Source of the DNA: Spartinivicinus ruber
GTDB lineage: Bacteria; Pseudomonadota; Gammaproteobacteria; Pseudomonadales; Zooshikellaceae
Length of the DNA: 64,000 nucleotides
NCBI RefSeq assembly: GCF_011009015.1
Contig: NZ_CP048878.1
Coordinates: 5,238,354-5,302,353, forward strand
Direction of reading: 5' to 3'
The translations under genes and the position numbers were made by a program. Position 1 is the stretch's first letter, and each line of letters begins with the position of its first letter. Positions 56,064 to 64,000 of the stretch are shown here, in pieces. Under the pieces are notes generated by a model. That model had not been told where the DNA came from. It saw only the letters and a list, made by a program, of their open reading frames with translations, and did not search any database.

Positions 56064-56657
56064 CTATTTTTCTGGGGCTTTAATCTGCTTAGCGTAGGGG
56101 TCGAATGTTGTATCATCATATACTAAAGCCAACGCTCTATATTTATCTCTTTTCTCGATATTTTTTTCAAAGCGAAACTGTCCTTCATCATAAAAACCAG
56201 CAATAGTCATACAAGCATTTGCTGATCCCCTCTCTGATGCTTCCATCAGCAACTGAATACCCTCATTAAATGATTTTGGAAACGATCCATTTCCCCAGAT
56301 TAACTCACAAGCATATATCCACATACAATGTGGATCACCTTCCTCTGCTAGTTTTTTAAATATTAGCGATGCTTTGTACTTATCCTCTTTGATCCCATAC
56401 TCACCTAAGTCATAAAACACACCAACTTGATATCTTGCTTTAGGGTCACCTAACTTAGCAGCTCTGAACATACCTTCAACAAACAAGCGCTCACATTCCT
56501 CTTCAGGTATGTCCGAGTCGAAAAACGATGCATTAATACGAATAGCTTCAGGTATATTGCGCTCTAATAATGGAGGTAATAGTTTTTTTAGGCCTTCTAT
56601 ATCACCAGCTTCGAAAACCTTTTCAACTTCTATAATATCTAGTTGGTCCTGATTCAT
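56064..56657 (-). CDS. Sel1-like repeat (SLR) protein
   Basis: About 197 residues. Three to four Sel1/TPR-like repeats are visible (GDPKARYQVGVFYDLGEYGIKEDKYKASLIFKKLAEEGDPHCMWIYACELIWGNG... GSANACMTIAGFYDEGQ). It is a cytosolic scaffold; no signal peptide at the chosen start (56657), which has AAGG 8 bases upstream. Alternative upstream starts at 56687 and a GTG at 56705 lack ribosome sites. Partners unknown. Confidence 0.75.
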   Translation of the reverse strand: MNQDQLDIIEVEKVFEAGDIEGLKKLLPPLLERNIPEAIRINASFFDSDIPEEECERLFVEGMFRAAKLGDPKARYQVGVFYDLGEYGIKEDKYKASLIFKKLAEEGDPHCMWIYACELIWGNGSFPKSFNEGIQLLMEASERGSANACMTIAGFYDEGQFRFEKNIEKRDKYRALALVYDDTTFDPYAKQIKAPEK

Positions 56658-56757
56658 GTTAATTGCCTTTTTATGCTCCTGACTCATCGCCAAAGATAGG
56701 TTCACTATTTTTTAGTTTAAATGATAATTCAGTTGTAGACTGGTTATTGGATTTCAA

Positions 56758-57300
56758 TTAGTATTGATTGGTGGCCAAAAATGCATAAATCACATTATTT
56801 TCTACTCTAAAATTAATTCTATATAAGTCTGGACTCATTCTACCTAATCCTTCACCCTCTATAGACCACATCCATTCTTTGTAAGGAAACCGAGAGGATT
56901 CAGAACTCAAGCATTTAATCACCCTCCTATTCGTATTCACTTCAACCCCAAGCTTTTTGCAATATCCCCCATGCTGCCCCCAAAATGTCATAGGCATAAG
57001 AAATTGCTGTTCCCAGGTAGGTACCCAATAAAGATGAAATTCTTTTTCATCTCCTCTTACAATAATCAAAGCATCTCCTGGCTCCCAGCTACTTCCTCTG
57101 CCATACTCAATTTTTTTGCTTGATCTTATATGAATGGTTTTTATAGAGTTTTCCTCCATTTCACTAATATCAAATCCCTTTGCATACTCAGGCAAGTGAG
57201 ATGGAGGGTTAAGCGAAATTATAAATGGACTCATCGCAAAGCCGATTCCAATTATTGCGACCAATAATGTAGCTGTTGAGAGGATTTTTCTTCGATCCAT
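56758..57300 (-). CDS. Membrane-anchored protein of unknown family
   Basis: 180 residues. One N-terminal TM or signal anchor (ILSTATLLVAIIGIGFAMSPFIISL) and a periplasmic-type region with Trp/Tyr/Gly content (RGSSWEPGDALIIVRGDEKEFHLYWVPTWEQQFLMPMTFWGQHGGYCKKLGVEVN). Two cysteines (in YCKK and KCLS) could pair. I do not recognise the family. Between the SLR and TerB-like genes on the same strand, with gaps over 50 bp. Confidence 0.6.
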   Translation of the reverse strand: MDRRKILSTATLLVAIIGIGFAMSPFIISLNPPSHLPEYAKGFDISEMEENSIKTIHIRSSKKIEYGRGSSWEPGDALIIVRGDEKEFHLYWVPTWEQQFLMPMTFWGQHGGYCKKLGVEVNTNRRVIKCLSSESSRFPYKEWMWSIEGEGLGRMSPDLYRINFRVENNVIYAFLATNQY

Positions 57301-57417
57301 GTTAATATTTGAAGCTAGCCTTTTACTATTTCGAGCAGCTCATTTGATGCTTTGATATATACTTAGCTGTATTTAATAACTTATTTTTCAATAACTACAG
57401 TTCTATGCTAAGTGGAA

Positions 57418-57444
57418 AGGCATTGAGGCTTCCTTGCAATGCCT
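57418..57444 (-). terminator. Possible terminator after the TerB-like gene
   Basis: AGGCATTG (57418-57425) pairs with CAATGCCT (57437-57444), 11-base loop. Located just past the stop of the 57459-57992 gene. The T run on the minus strand is short. Confidence 0.45.
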
Positions 57445-57458
57445 CACCTTAATATATT

Positions 57459-57992
57459 TTACCACTGTTTTGAGTTGCTTTTATTCATGCTGAGTAATCG
57501 ATTAATATTTTTCAGCAGTTCTTCTTGAGGCTGACTAAAACCTCCTTCAAAATTGCCAACTTCATTTAACATATCCAGGAGAGAGCTTTTATGGCGATTT
57601 TCATATAATGAAATAGTCGGGCCAAGAATATGCTTTACCTCAGCAGAAACATTTAAAGCGTCTTTAAGCAAATGTGATGAAGAAGCATAAAGGTGAATAG
57701 CCTCTTTTTCTGAAACCTTAAACTCTGAAGAAAACAACGCAATAACTTTCTGTTTGAGTTCCTGCGTTACCATGCCATTCAATTCAGCCATAGCAACAAC
57801 AAGTACTGCAGCTGCTTCCATGGGATTACTAATTGAATGAAGGGCTTTAGTACCGATCCTCTTTTCCCAATTCCGTCTTCTTACCCAGTAGAATGGATTA
57901 AATGAATTGAGGTCAACGCCTGAGTTCTGGAGTCTATACAATGCCCAAACAAGACCCGCAACAGCAGTTAAAAAACCAATAATAATGTGCAT
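57459..57992 (-). CDS. TerB-like domain protein with N-terminal membrane anchor
   Basis: 177 residues. TM segment at 1-18 (IIIGFLTAVAGLVWALY), then a helical domain resembling TerB/TerB-like (PMEAAAVLVVAMAELNGMVTQELKQKVIALFSSEFKVSEKEAIHLY). TerB-like domains bind metal or act at the inner membrane; this one has few acidic clusters. Role unknown. Divergent from the TetR gene, 259 bp away. Confidence 0.65.
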   Translation of the reverse strand: MHIIIGFLTAVAGLVWALYRLQNSGVDLNSFNPFYWVRRRNWEKRIGTKALHSISNPMEAAAVLVVAMAELNGMVTQELKQKVIALFSSEFKVSEKEAIHLYASSSHLLKDALNVSAEVKHILGPTISLYENRHKSSLLDMLNEVGNFEGGFSQPQEELLKNINRLLSMNKSNSKQW

Positions 57993-58198
57993 TTACTACA
58001 TACTTCCTTAACGATAACTCTTTGTTTGCTTATCACTGATACGCAGGAACAGCAAAAAGCGAACATATTTTAAACAAGTTACATTTTTATTACAAACTAA
58101 AACCGTTTTAATCGTTCAAGCTTCTACCCTCAACCTTATCCAAGCTATTTTTGAGCCTTATCCTGGTTTTAAATCAAAGCTTGCCTCCCCAACCAAAA

Positions 58199-58239
58199 TA
58201 AACTACTCTAATTGAACACTGTTCAATTAGAGTAGTTTA
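58199..58239. promoter_or_regulatory. 41-bp perfect palindrome, probable TetR autoregulatory operator
   Basis: Two exact 20-base inverted arms (58199-58218 and 58220-58239) around a single central base. It ends 12 bp before the TetR start codon, so it overlaps where the promoter and leader must lie. The core TTGAACA-C-TGTTCAA is a typical TetR-type operator; the extra perfect arms are much longer than needed. Confidence 0.8.
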
Positions 58240-58251
58240 CGCAACTGTAAT

Positions 58252-58860
58252 ATGGCTAGACGACACGAACACACCCAAGAGCAAATCCGGGAAATGGCTT
58301 TAAGTGCAATAGAGCAGCTGCTTAGTGAGCTGCCAGCAGAGAAGCTTTCGGTACGGAAGATTGCCAGTATTATCAATTACACGCCTGGTACGCTTTACAC
58401 TCTGTTTCAGCACCAGAATGATATGCTGCTGCAGGTTAATGGCCGTACCCTGGACCGGCTATATCAACAGCTAACCAGTCATCAGGCGAAGCCAAACCTT
58501 TCACCTGAACAAGCAACCAATGCACTGGCTAAACAATACTTACAGTTTGCTACTACCGAGCCTAATCACTGGGCTTTAGTTTTTAATCATAAAATGCCTG
58601 AAGGTGAGTTGGTACCGGAATGGCACCAACAAAAGATCAATCGGCTATTTAAGCTGGTCGAGGAGCAGTTAATTCAGCTCTGTCCAAATAAGTCAGCAGA
58701 GGATATTTCGCTAACTGCTCGTACCCTATGGGGTAGCGTTCATGGCATTACCAGCCTTGCATTAGGCGATAAGTTGTTTATCAGTAATACAACAAGTGCT
58801 GAATACATGCTAGAACAATTAGTACATCACTTTTTAACAGGGCTTGTACAAACTAACTAA
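58252..58860 (+). CDS. TetR-family regulator
   Basis: 202 residues. HTH at about residues 10-55 (QIREMALSAIEQLLSELPAEKLSVRKIASIINYTPGTLYTLFQ) and a TetR_C-type ligand domain (about 85-195). Immediately upstream of the MFS-PlsC fusion, so it probably controls both through the palindrome at 58199-58239. Fatty acyl or lipid ligands are plausible given the downstream gene. Confidence 0.9.
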   Translation: MARRHEHTQEQIREMALSAIEQLLSELPAEKLSVRKIASIINYTPGTLYTLFQHQNDMLLQVNGRTLDRLYQQLTSHQAKPNLSPEQATNALAKQYLQFATTEPNHWALVFNHKMPEGELVPEWHQQKINRLFKLVEEQLIQLCPNKSAEDISLTARTLWGSVHGITSLALGDKLFISNTTSAEYMLEQLVHHFLTGLVQTN

Positions 58861-58894
58861 AGGTCGTACTTTAAAGCGTAAAGGAGTAGTAACC

Positions 58895-60799
58895 ATGCAC
58901 CCTAATGAGGAAAAAAGCCAGTTTGGCTTATTGAAAAGGCGCCGCTTTCTGCCTTTTTTTCTTACTCAGTTTTTTGGCGCATTTAATGACAATATTTTTA
59001 AAAATGCATTAGTGTTTTTGGTCACTTATAATATTACTCAGTTTGGTGGCGAGGTAGCTGCCATTTCTGAAGATATTCTGATAAACGCAGCAGTTGGTCT
59101 GTTTATTCTACCCTTTTTTTTATTTTCTGCTTTAGCAGGTCAAATTGCCGACAAATATGAAAAATCGCAAATTATTCGGCGAGTTAAAATACTTGAAATA
59201 GGCATAATGCTAACTGCTGCTGTTGCCTTTTACCTAAACAGTCTATGGCTACTGTTATTTATTTTATTTTTAATGGGTACTCAATCAGCTTTTTTTGGCC
59301 CAGTCAAATATGCCATTATTCCTCAACATTTATATGAAGATGAATTAGTGGGTGGTAATGCCTTTGTTGAAATGGGTACGTTTCTCGCCATTTTATTTGG
59401 CACCATTGCTGGAGGTTTATTGGCAAGCTTAGAAACGGCATCCACCTGGATTTCTATCTCAGTGATTGTATTCGCAGTGATCGGTTATATCTGTAGTCGC
59501 AAAATTCCTGAAGCTCCTGCCAGCGCCCCTTCCCTTAAAATTAGCTTAAATCCTATTACAGAAGCTTGGCGAATAATCAAGCAAGCTAAAAAATCTCATT
59601 CAGTATTTTTATCCATTATGGCTATCAGCTGGTTTTGGTTTTTAGGGGCAGCTTATCTAACCCAGTTGCCAAATTTCACTGAAGAGGTTTTACGAGGTGC
59701 CGAAGGAGTCGTAACCTGTTTATTAGCCTCTTTTTCTATTGGCATTGGCTTAGGCTCCATGTCGTGCGAAAGGTTATCAGGCCATAAAATAGAAATTGGT
59801 ATTGTTCCCATTGGCAGTATTGGCTTGACCATTTTTGGCATTGACCTGTTCTTTGCCACTCAACCTAGTAACTCAGCAGAACTATTAAGTTTTACAGAAT
59901 TCTTTCAAACCGGCAGCAACTATCGTGTATTAATTGATATGGCACTAATTGGCTTTTTTGGCGGGCTATTTATTGTGCCCTTATATGCCCTTATTCAACA
60001 CAGAACGCCAGAGGAATATCGTGCCCAAGTTATAGCCGCCAATAATATAATCAACTCGCTGTTTATGGTGGTCAGTGCTCTGAGTGGTATTTTGTTTATT
60101 GGAGTTGCAGGTTTAACCATCACGCAATTTTTTCTGGTACTGGCTTTACTGAATGCCGTTGTTGCTCTTTATGTTTATTCAACCGTACCAGAATTTACCA
60201 TGCGTTTTTTAATTTATCTACTTACTCACACTATGTACCGGGTGCGTAGTGAAAATATCACAAAAATCCCTGATGAAGGTCCAGGCGTAATTGTCTGCAA
60301 TCATGTCAGTTATGTAGATGCTTTATTACTAGCTGGGGTTTGTCATCGTCCAGTACGGTTTGTAATGTATAAACCTATCTACGATTTACCCGTACTTAAT
60401 TTTATTTTCCGGGTTGCTAAGGCAATTCCCATTACCTCTCGTCATCAAAATCCTGATGTCTTTAATGCTGCATTTGAACGCATTTCAGAAGCACTTAAAC
60501 AAGGGGAGCTAGTCTGTATATTCCCTGAAGGGAAACTCACCAAAGATGGGGAAATTAATGAGTTTAAAAAAGGCATTGAAAAGATTATCGAGCGAGACCC
60601 AGTGCCAGTAGTCCCTATGGCATTGCGTGGCTTGTGGGGTAGTTTCTTTAGCCACAAAGGGGGTCATGCTTTAACAACCTTGCCCAAGCGTTTCTGGTCC
60701 AAGGTATCAGTAGTAATAGGAGACTCAATCCAGCCAGAAGCCGTCTCCGCAGAAAAGCTACAAGACATCGTGCTTTCATTAAGAGGTGAACACCTCTAA
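58895..60799 (+). CDS. Fused MFS transporter / PlsC acyltransferase (LplT-Aas-like)
   Basis: About 634 residues. N-terminal MFS lysophospholipid-transporter-like half (about 1-400, 12 TM: FLPFFLTQFFGAFNDNIFKNAL) and C-terminal PlsC acyltransferase (about 430-634) with the HX4D catalytic motif at ~469 (NHVSYVD) and FPEG (CIFPEGKLTKDG). Known three-domain homologues add an AMP-ligase; it is absent here. Function: inward flipping plus reacylation of lysophospholipids, an inference from the family. ATG at 58895 with GGAG 8 bases upstream; the longer frame from 58844 overlaps the TetR end. Confidence 0.88.
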   Translation: MHPNEEKSQFGLLKRRRFLPFFLTQFFGAFNDNIFKNALVFLVTYNITQFGGEVAAISEDILINAAVGLFILPFFLFSALAGQIADKYEKSQIIRRVKILEIGIMLTAAVAFYLNSLWLLLFILFLMGTQSAFFGPVKYAIIPQHLYEDELVGGNAFVEMGTFLAILFGTIAGGLLASLETASTWISISVIVFAVIGYICSRKIPEAPASAPSLKISLNPITEAWRIIKQAKKSHSVFLSIMAISWFWFLGAAYLTQLPNFTEEVLRGAEGVVTCLLASFSIGIGLGSMSCERLSGHKIEIGIVPIGSIGLTIFGIDLFFATQPSNSAELLSFTEFFQTGSNYRVLIDMALIGFFGGLFIVPLYALIQHRTPEEYRAQVIAANNIINSLFMVVSALSGILFIGVAGLTITQFFLVLALLNAVVALYVYSTVPEFTMRFLIYLLTHTMYRVRSENITKIPDEGPGVIVCNHVSYVDALLLAGVCHRPVRFVMYKPIYDLPVLNFIFRVAKAIPITSRHQNPDVFNAAFERISEALKQGELVCIFPEGKLTKDGEINEFKKGIEKIIERDPVPVVPMALRGLWGSFFSHKGGHALTTLPKRFWSKVSVVIGDSIQPEAVSAEKLQDIVLSLRGEHL

Positions 60800-60866
60800 G
60801 CCACTATTTGTAATTTACTATGGCGAATTTAACTTTGGGCTGCCAGCTTAATTAACAGCTACAGCC

Positions 60867-61907
60867 TTAGGATTTAATGGCTTCTGCCATTGAAAGGTCT
60901 TGCAACGCCTTACGACCAATCGGTGTTAGCTGCCAAACCGAACGACTTCGACTTGAGCGCAAGGTATCCTTTCGAATTAACCCCATTCGCCGCAAGTGTA
61001 AACGAATCATTCGTAATGAAGTATCAGTAAACTGAAAGTCATTAATTGCGTGCACTTCCTGATTTTGTTCGTAAATCGTACTGGCAAAGCGCTCTTCTAA
61101 AAAATGCGCTAGCGATTGTTTAATCCTATCTTCCGAAGCACTTTGCTGCATATGGCTAACAAATGCCGTAAAGATATCCTGCCAAAGCAATGATGCTTTC
61201 TCTGTTATCAGCTTACAATTGCCTTGAATATAAATATTGCAGATGTAAGTCAGCTCAACAGATTGCTTCAATAAGGCCACTGAGCGGTTTTGCTGCAACA
61301 TTTCTGGGTAATTCAACGCATTTTTTACTTCTTGCAGCTCAGTCAACTGTTCAGAAAAGTTCAGATTACCAGACTGCTCATTCATGCCAGGCAGTGTATT
61401 AGCTCTAACCCAACCAACAGCCTGATACTTCTCCATAAATTGCGGCAAGTACTGACGTAGTGACATGATTAAGCTATCAGTAGTATCCCATGGTAAATGT
61501 TCGTGTTTTTGCAAAGATTCACGAAATACCCTAAAACGAGCAACACCATCAGCGGTACGCTCTTTTTTAGTGGGAGCCAGTGGATACCGAGGGTCACGAA
61601 TAAAGCAGAGTATGGGCTTCTTTAGGGTATTAGCGTAAGTATATTCCCGGTGCAAAAAGCTGATTCCACTTTGCGTTAATGTGCCATAGCGCCCAGAAAG
61701 CATTAACACGACATAATCACTTTCATCAATTTGCTGTCGCACTTTTGGCCAGCAGTCATCGCTTTCGTTATCAAACCCAGGGATAAATTCAGGCCCAACA
61801 GGTATACAACCTAACCCAAGCAATGCAAGAAACACTTGCTGACGTTCTTCTACCAAGTCACGATAGGTAGAGCTGACAAAAACTTGAAACCGTTTAGACG
61901 TTGACAT
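60867..61907 (-). CDS. DUF4062 protein with C-terminal winged helix
   Basis: 346 residues. The N-terminal ~100 form DUF4062 (FQVFVSSTYRDLVEERQQVFLALLGLGCIPVGPEFIPGFD; DESDYVVLMLSGRYGT), a domain related in layout to TIR/effector-sensor modules and frequent at the N-terminus of STAND NTPases. No NTPase or TPR part follows. Instead there is a helical middle and a winged-helix-like end (LHLRRMGLIRKDTLRSSRSRSVWQLTPIGRKAL). The ribosome site AGAGG abuts the ATG with no spacer, and no upstream in-frame start is possible (a TAG precedes it). Function unknown. Confidence 0.8.
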   Translation of the reverse strand: MSTSKRFQVFVSSTYRDLVEERQQVFLALLGLGCIPVGPEFIPGFDNESDDCWPKVRQQIDESDYVVLMLSGRYGTLTQSGISFLHREYTYANTLKKPILCFIRDPRYPLAPTKKERTADGVARFRVFRESLQKHEHLPWDTTDSLIMSLRQYLPQFMEKYQAVGWVRANTLPGMNEQSGNLNFSEQLTELQEVKNALNYPEMLQQNRSVALLKQSVELTYICNIYIQGNCKLITEKASLLWQDIFTAFVSHMQQSASEDRIKQSLAHFLEERFASTIYEQNQEVHAINDFQFTDTSLRMIRLHLRRMGLIRKDTLRSSRSRSVWQLTPIGRKALQDLSMAEAIKS

Positions 61908-62695
61908 CCTCTATATTGACCTGAATGAGTGAGAGGTAGAGCTTTACTTAACCTTAAAGCCTATTCAACAATTATAGCGATAAAGGTCATACTTCTAGTA
62001 GCGTTCTTTGCTATTTTCAGTATTCATGCCTTTCCTTGGGCCAACTAAGGAGCATACACACGCCCCTAAACAATTAGCACATCCAATAGCCAAGCGCTAA
62101 AAAACCCGTATTAGTAACCCATTGTAGTGACACCAGCTTGCCAATATTTGTTCTACCCTATAATTATTCAAGGTGTTTCAAATTTACAACTTGCAATCCT
62201 GAATACTTTTCTAAGCTACAATCACTTTCTCATATCGCCCAAAACTTTTGATACCTGATGAAATAGCCGAGTAGAAATTTTTGGCTCACTAATAGCAGCT
62301 CTTGGTTTTACTTGATACCTGTAAAATTTAAGAAGCAAATAGGCAGTTTTACTCCTCATACAGATCACATTTCAAACATTTACAAAAAAAATGTCACCCC
62401 AATAAAACACCTGTTAGACACAATACAAATGTAGTCTGACAGTCTTATGAAAGCCCTTAAAATAAGCCAATAAATTTTTATATTTCAATAGCTTAACCTC
62501 ATTTTCGGACGCTGTCTTGTTGTTTTAAATTACACCGCACACGCCCTATTGATCACATTACCCAGATTCTGTCACTACGTATAAGTACTATTTCAAAAGC
62601 GATTTTCCACCATTATGCTTCGCCTCCTTGTGTATGTCTTATCGGCAATGTCACTATGCATCGCCAACTCAAGTAGTACAACAAAGGTATGCAGT
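61908..62695. other. Long intergenic region before the AGCS symporter gene
   Basis: 788 bases between the DUF4062 gene (-) and the symporter gene (+). It is AT-rich and without a supported gene. I looked for a glycine riboswitch, which often precedes this symporter family, and did not find its conserved elements. AAAGG at about 62683 is the probable ribosome site of the symporter. An in-frame ATG at 62615 would add 27 residues. Confidence 0.45.
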
Positions 62696-64000
62696 ATGAG
62701 TACAACTGAAAAAGTGACCAGCCTTCAAGCTTTGGAGCAGGTTCTTAGTAGCTATGTAGATGCCGGTAACGGCCTTATTTGGGGGAACCTCCTGATTTGG
62801 CTACTATTAGCTGCCGGACTTTATTTCACAGTTTTTTCAGGCTTTATTCAAATCAGACGGTTTGGCTATTCAGCAAAAGCTCTGTTTAGCAGTCGCCAAA
62901 GTAGTGATGGCAACATTTCCTCGTTCCAAGCATTTTGTACCAGTTTAGCCGCTAGAGTGGGTACAGGTAACCTAGCTGGCGTAGCAACGGCTATCTATGC
63001 TGGTGGGCCGGGCGCTATTTTCTGGATGTGGGTGATTGCTGTGCTGGGGATGGCTACCAGCTTTATCGAGTGTACCCTCGCACAGGTTTACAAAACTGAT
63101 AGTGGTGATGGCACCTTCCGAGGCGGCCCTGCATATTACATTCAAAAAGGTTTAGGCCAGCGCTGGTTAGGTATTGTCTTTGCCATTAGCTTAATTATTG
63201 CGTTTGGCTTAGTGTTCAATGCCGTCCAGTCAAATACTATTTCTGCCGCTATGCAGTCAGCTTTCAATGCTGATGGTATCAAGAATTTTGATTACTACAT
63301 TGGCTTCGCGATTATCATTATTGCTTCTATTGTAATCTTTGGTGGCATTCGCTCAATTGCTCGTTTTGCTGAATACTGCGTGCCTTTCATGGCACTGCTC
63401 TATTTGCTAGTTGCAGTAGCCGTCATCTTCATGAATATTGACAAACTACCTGGCGTATTTTCCACCATCTTTGAGCATGCCTTTAGAATGGAAAGTGCTG
63501 CAGGTGGTGCTGCAGGCTGGATGATCAAAGAAGCCTTTATGAACGGTTTGAAGCGCGGCTTATTCTCTAACGAAGCTGGTATGGGTAGTGCGCCAAACGC
63601 TGCTGCTGTAGCTAGTCCAAATCCTCCTCACCCTGCGACTCAAGGTATTGTGTCAATGATGGGGGTATTTATGGATACTATCGTTATTTGTACTGCGACA
63701 GCCTCTATCGTTTTACTATCAGACCAACTAGTTCCAGGCAGCGGCTTAACCAGTTCTGACCTTACTCAGGCTGCACTGACAGAACATGTTGGTAGTTGGG
63801 GTAGCTATTTCATTGCCTTTGCTATCTTGCTATTCGCATTTACTTCTATCATCGCCAACTATTACTACGGCGAAACTAACTTGATGTTTATCAAGGAGAG
63901 TAAAGCGCTGTTGCTAGCTTACCGTTTGGTAGTTTTAGGTATGATTTTGTTTGGCTCAGTAGCAAAAGTTAGCCTGGTCTGGAATATGGCAGACTTATCA
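62696..64000 (+). CDS. Alanine/glycine:cation symporter (AGCS), 3' end cut by window
   Basis: Na+/H+-coupled amino-acid symporter, 435 codons present. AGCS signatures are clear: SLAARVGTGNLAGVATAI, the FRGGPAYYIQKGLG motif and GLFSNEAGMGSAPNAAA. The protein is inner-membrane with about 10 TM helices. ATG at 62696 with AAAGG 8 bases upstream. An in-frame ATG at 62615 would add a hydrophobic 27-residue extension (LRLLVYVLSAMSLCIANS) and lacks a good ribosome site. Solute (alanine, glycine or serine) not determined. Confidence 0.93.
   Translation, partial: MSTTEKVTSLQALEQVLSSYVDAGNGLIWGNLLIWLLLAAGLYFTVFSGFIQIRRFGYSAKALFSSRQSSDGNISSFQAFCTSLAARVGTGNLAGVATAIYAGGPGAIFWMWVIAVLGMATSFIECTLAQVYKTDSGDGTFRGGPAYYIQKGLGQRWLGIVFAISLIIAFGLVFNAVQSNTISAAMQSAFNADGIKNFDYYIGFAIIIIASIVIFGGIRSIARFAEYCVPFMALLYLLVAVAVIFMNIDKLPGVFSTIFEHAFRMESAAGGAAGWMIKEAFMNGLKRGLFSNEAGMGSAPNAAAVASPNPPHPATQGIVSMMGVFMDTIVICTATASIVLLSDQLVPGSGLTSSDLTQAALTEHVGSWGSYFIAFAILLFAFTSIIANYYYGETNLMFIKESKALLLAYRLVVLGMILFGSVAKVSLVWNMADLS

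Noticed and set aside
62250-62695. Possible glycine riboswitch upstream of the AGCS symporter
   Set aside because: Such riboswitches are common before this family, but the conserved aptamer elements were not found by eye.

Overview
The window is low-GC DNA (about 40% by eye) from a free-living, probably marine, Gammaproteobacterium. The evidence is the gene content: rlmJ, mepA, DUF2058, TRAP transporters, GGDEF/EAL proteins, RND efflux, and many secreted proteases and solute-binding proteins. An Oceanospirillales relative such as Zooshikella/Spartinivicinus would fit, but that is inference from style and was not tested. I recognised no rRNA, tRNA, CRISPR array, prophage or intact insertion sequence. 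The mobile-type DNA I see consists of small non-coding dispersed repeats with inverted ends.

Layout. 1-2240 (-): the end of a sugar ABC importer operon (permease cut by the window edge, then its binding protein). 2674-5907 (-): mepA, rlmJ and a 10-TM heavy-metal (manganese-type) exporter. 6477-8633 (+): a secreted M14 carboxypeptidase with a C-terminal P-domain. 8693-15239: a c-di-GMP block with two near-identical membrane GGDEF-EAL proteins flanking an orphan periplasmic binding protein, and a second orphan binding protein divergent from them. 15286-15960: a ParB/Srx-like protein. 16254-21089 (+): TetR regulator, RND adaptor and RND pump, with matching ACCG-N6-CGGT operators. 21202-23606: STAS/SpoIIAA-like protein, universal stress protein, GNAT, a binding-protein remnant and a PepSY protein. 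23913-27296 (-): an 1127-residue secreted protein joining a trypsin domain, Asp/Pro repeats, two jelly-roll-like modules, a 23-copy 12-bp tandem array and a C-terminal HExxH domain.

27897-37836 holds ordinary accessory and housekeeping genes: LysR plus AEC transporter, an orphan binding protein, a four-gene HAD/DUF985/DUF2058/GGCT group, a polysaccharide-deacetylase-like protein, LysE, MOSC, an MA-clan peptidase-like protein and GNAT. 37857-40881 (-) is a complete TRAP transporter. 41115-54747 is a complete myo-inositol catabolic locus. On the minus strand it runs binding protein, permease, ATPase, Gfo/Idh dehydrogenase, iolB, iolC-DUF2090, iolD, iolE and the iolA/mmsA-type dehydrogenase. The RpiR regulator and iolG are divergent. 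Imported inositol would be oxidised (IolG), dehydrated (IolE), ring-opened (IolD), isomerised (IolB), phosphorylated and cleaved (IolC-DUF2090), and the semialdehyde converted to acyl-CoA (IolA/MmsA).

54756-62000 holds GNAT, a run of small membrane or scaffold proteins (M50-like, Sel1, unknown, TerB-like), a TetR regulator with a 41-bp perfect palindrome in front of it, an MFS-PlsC fusion, and a DUF4062/winged-helix protein. The window ends inside an alanine/glycine:cation symporter gene (+).

The least expected observations are: (i) a ~127-130 bp dispersed repeat whose inverted end supplies the last residues and stop codon of two unrelated genes; (ii) a second MITE-like repeat family; (iii) the double-protease fusion with its tandem array; (iv) the duplicated GGDEF-EAL/orphan binding-protein block. 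None amounts to a proven new system. Each can be tested as listed.
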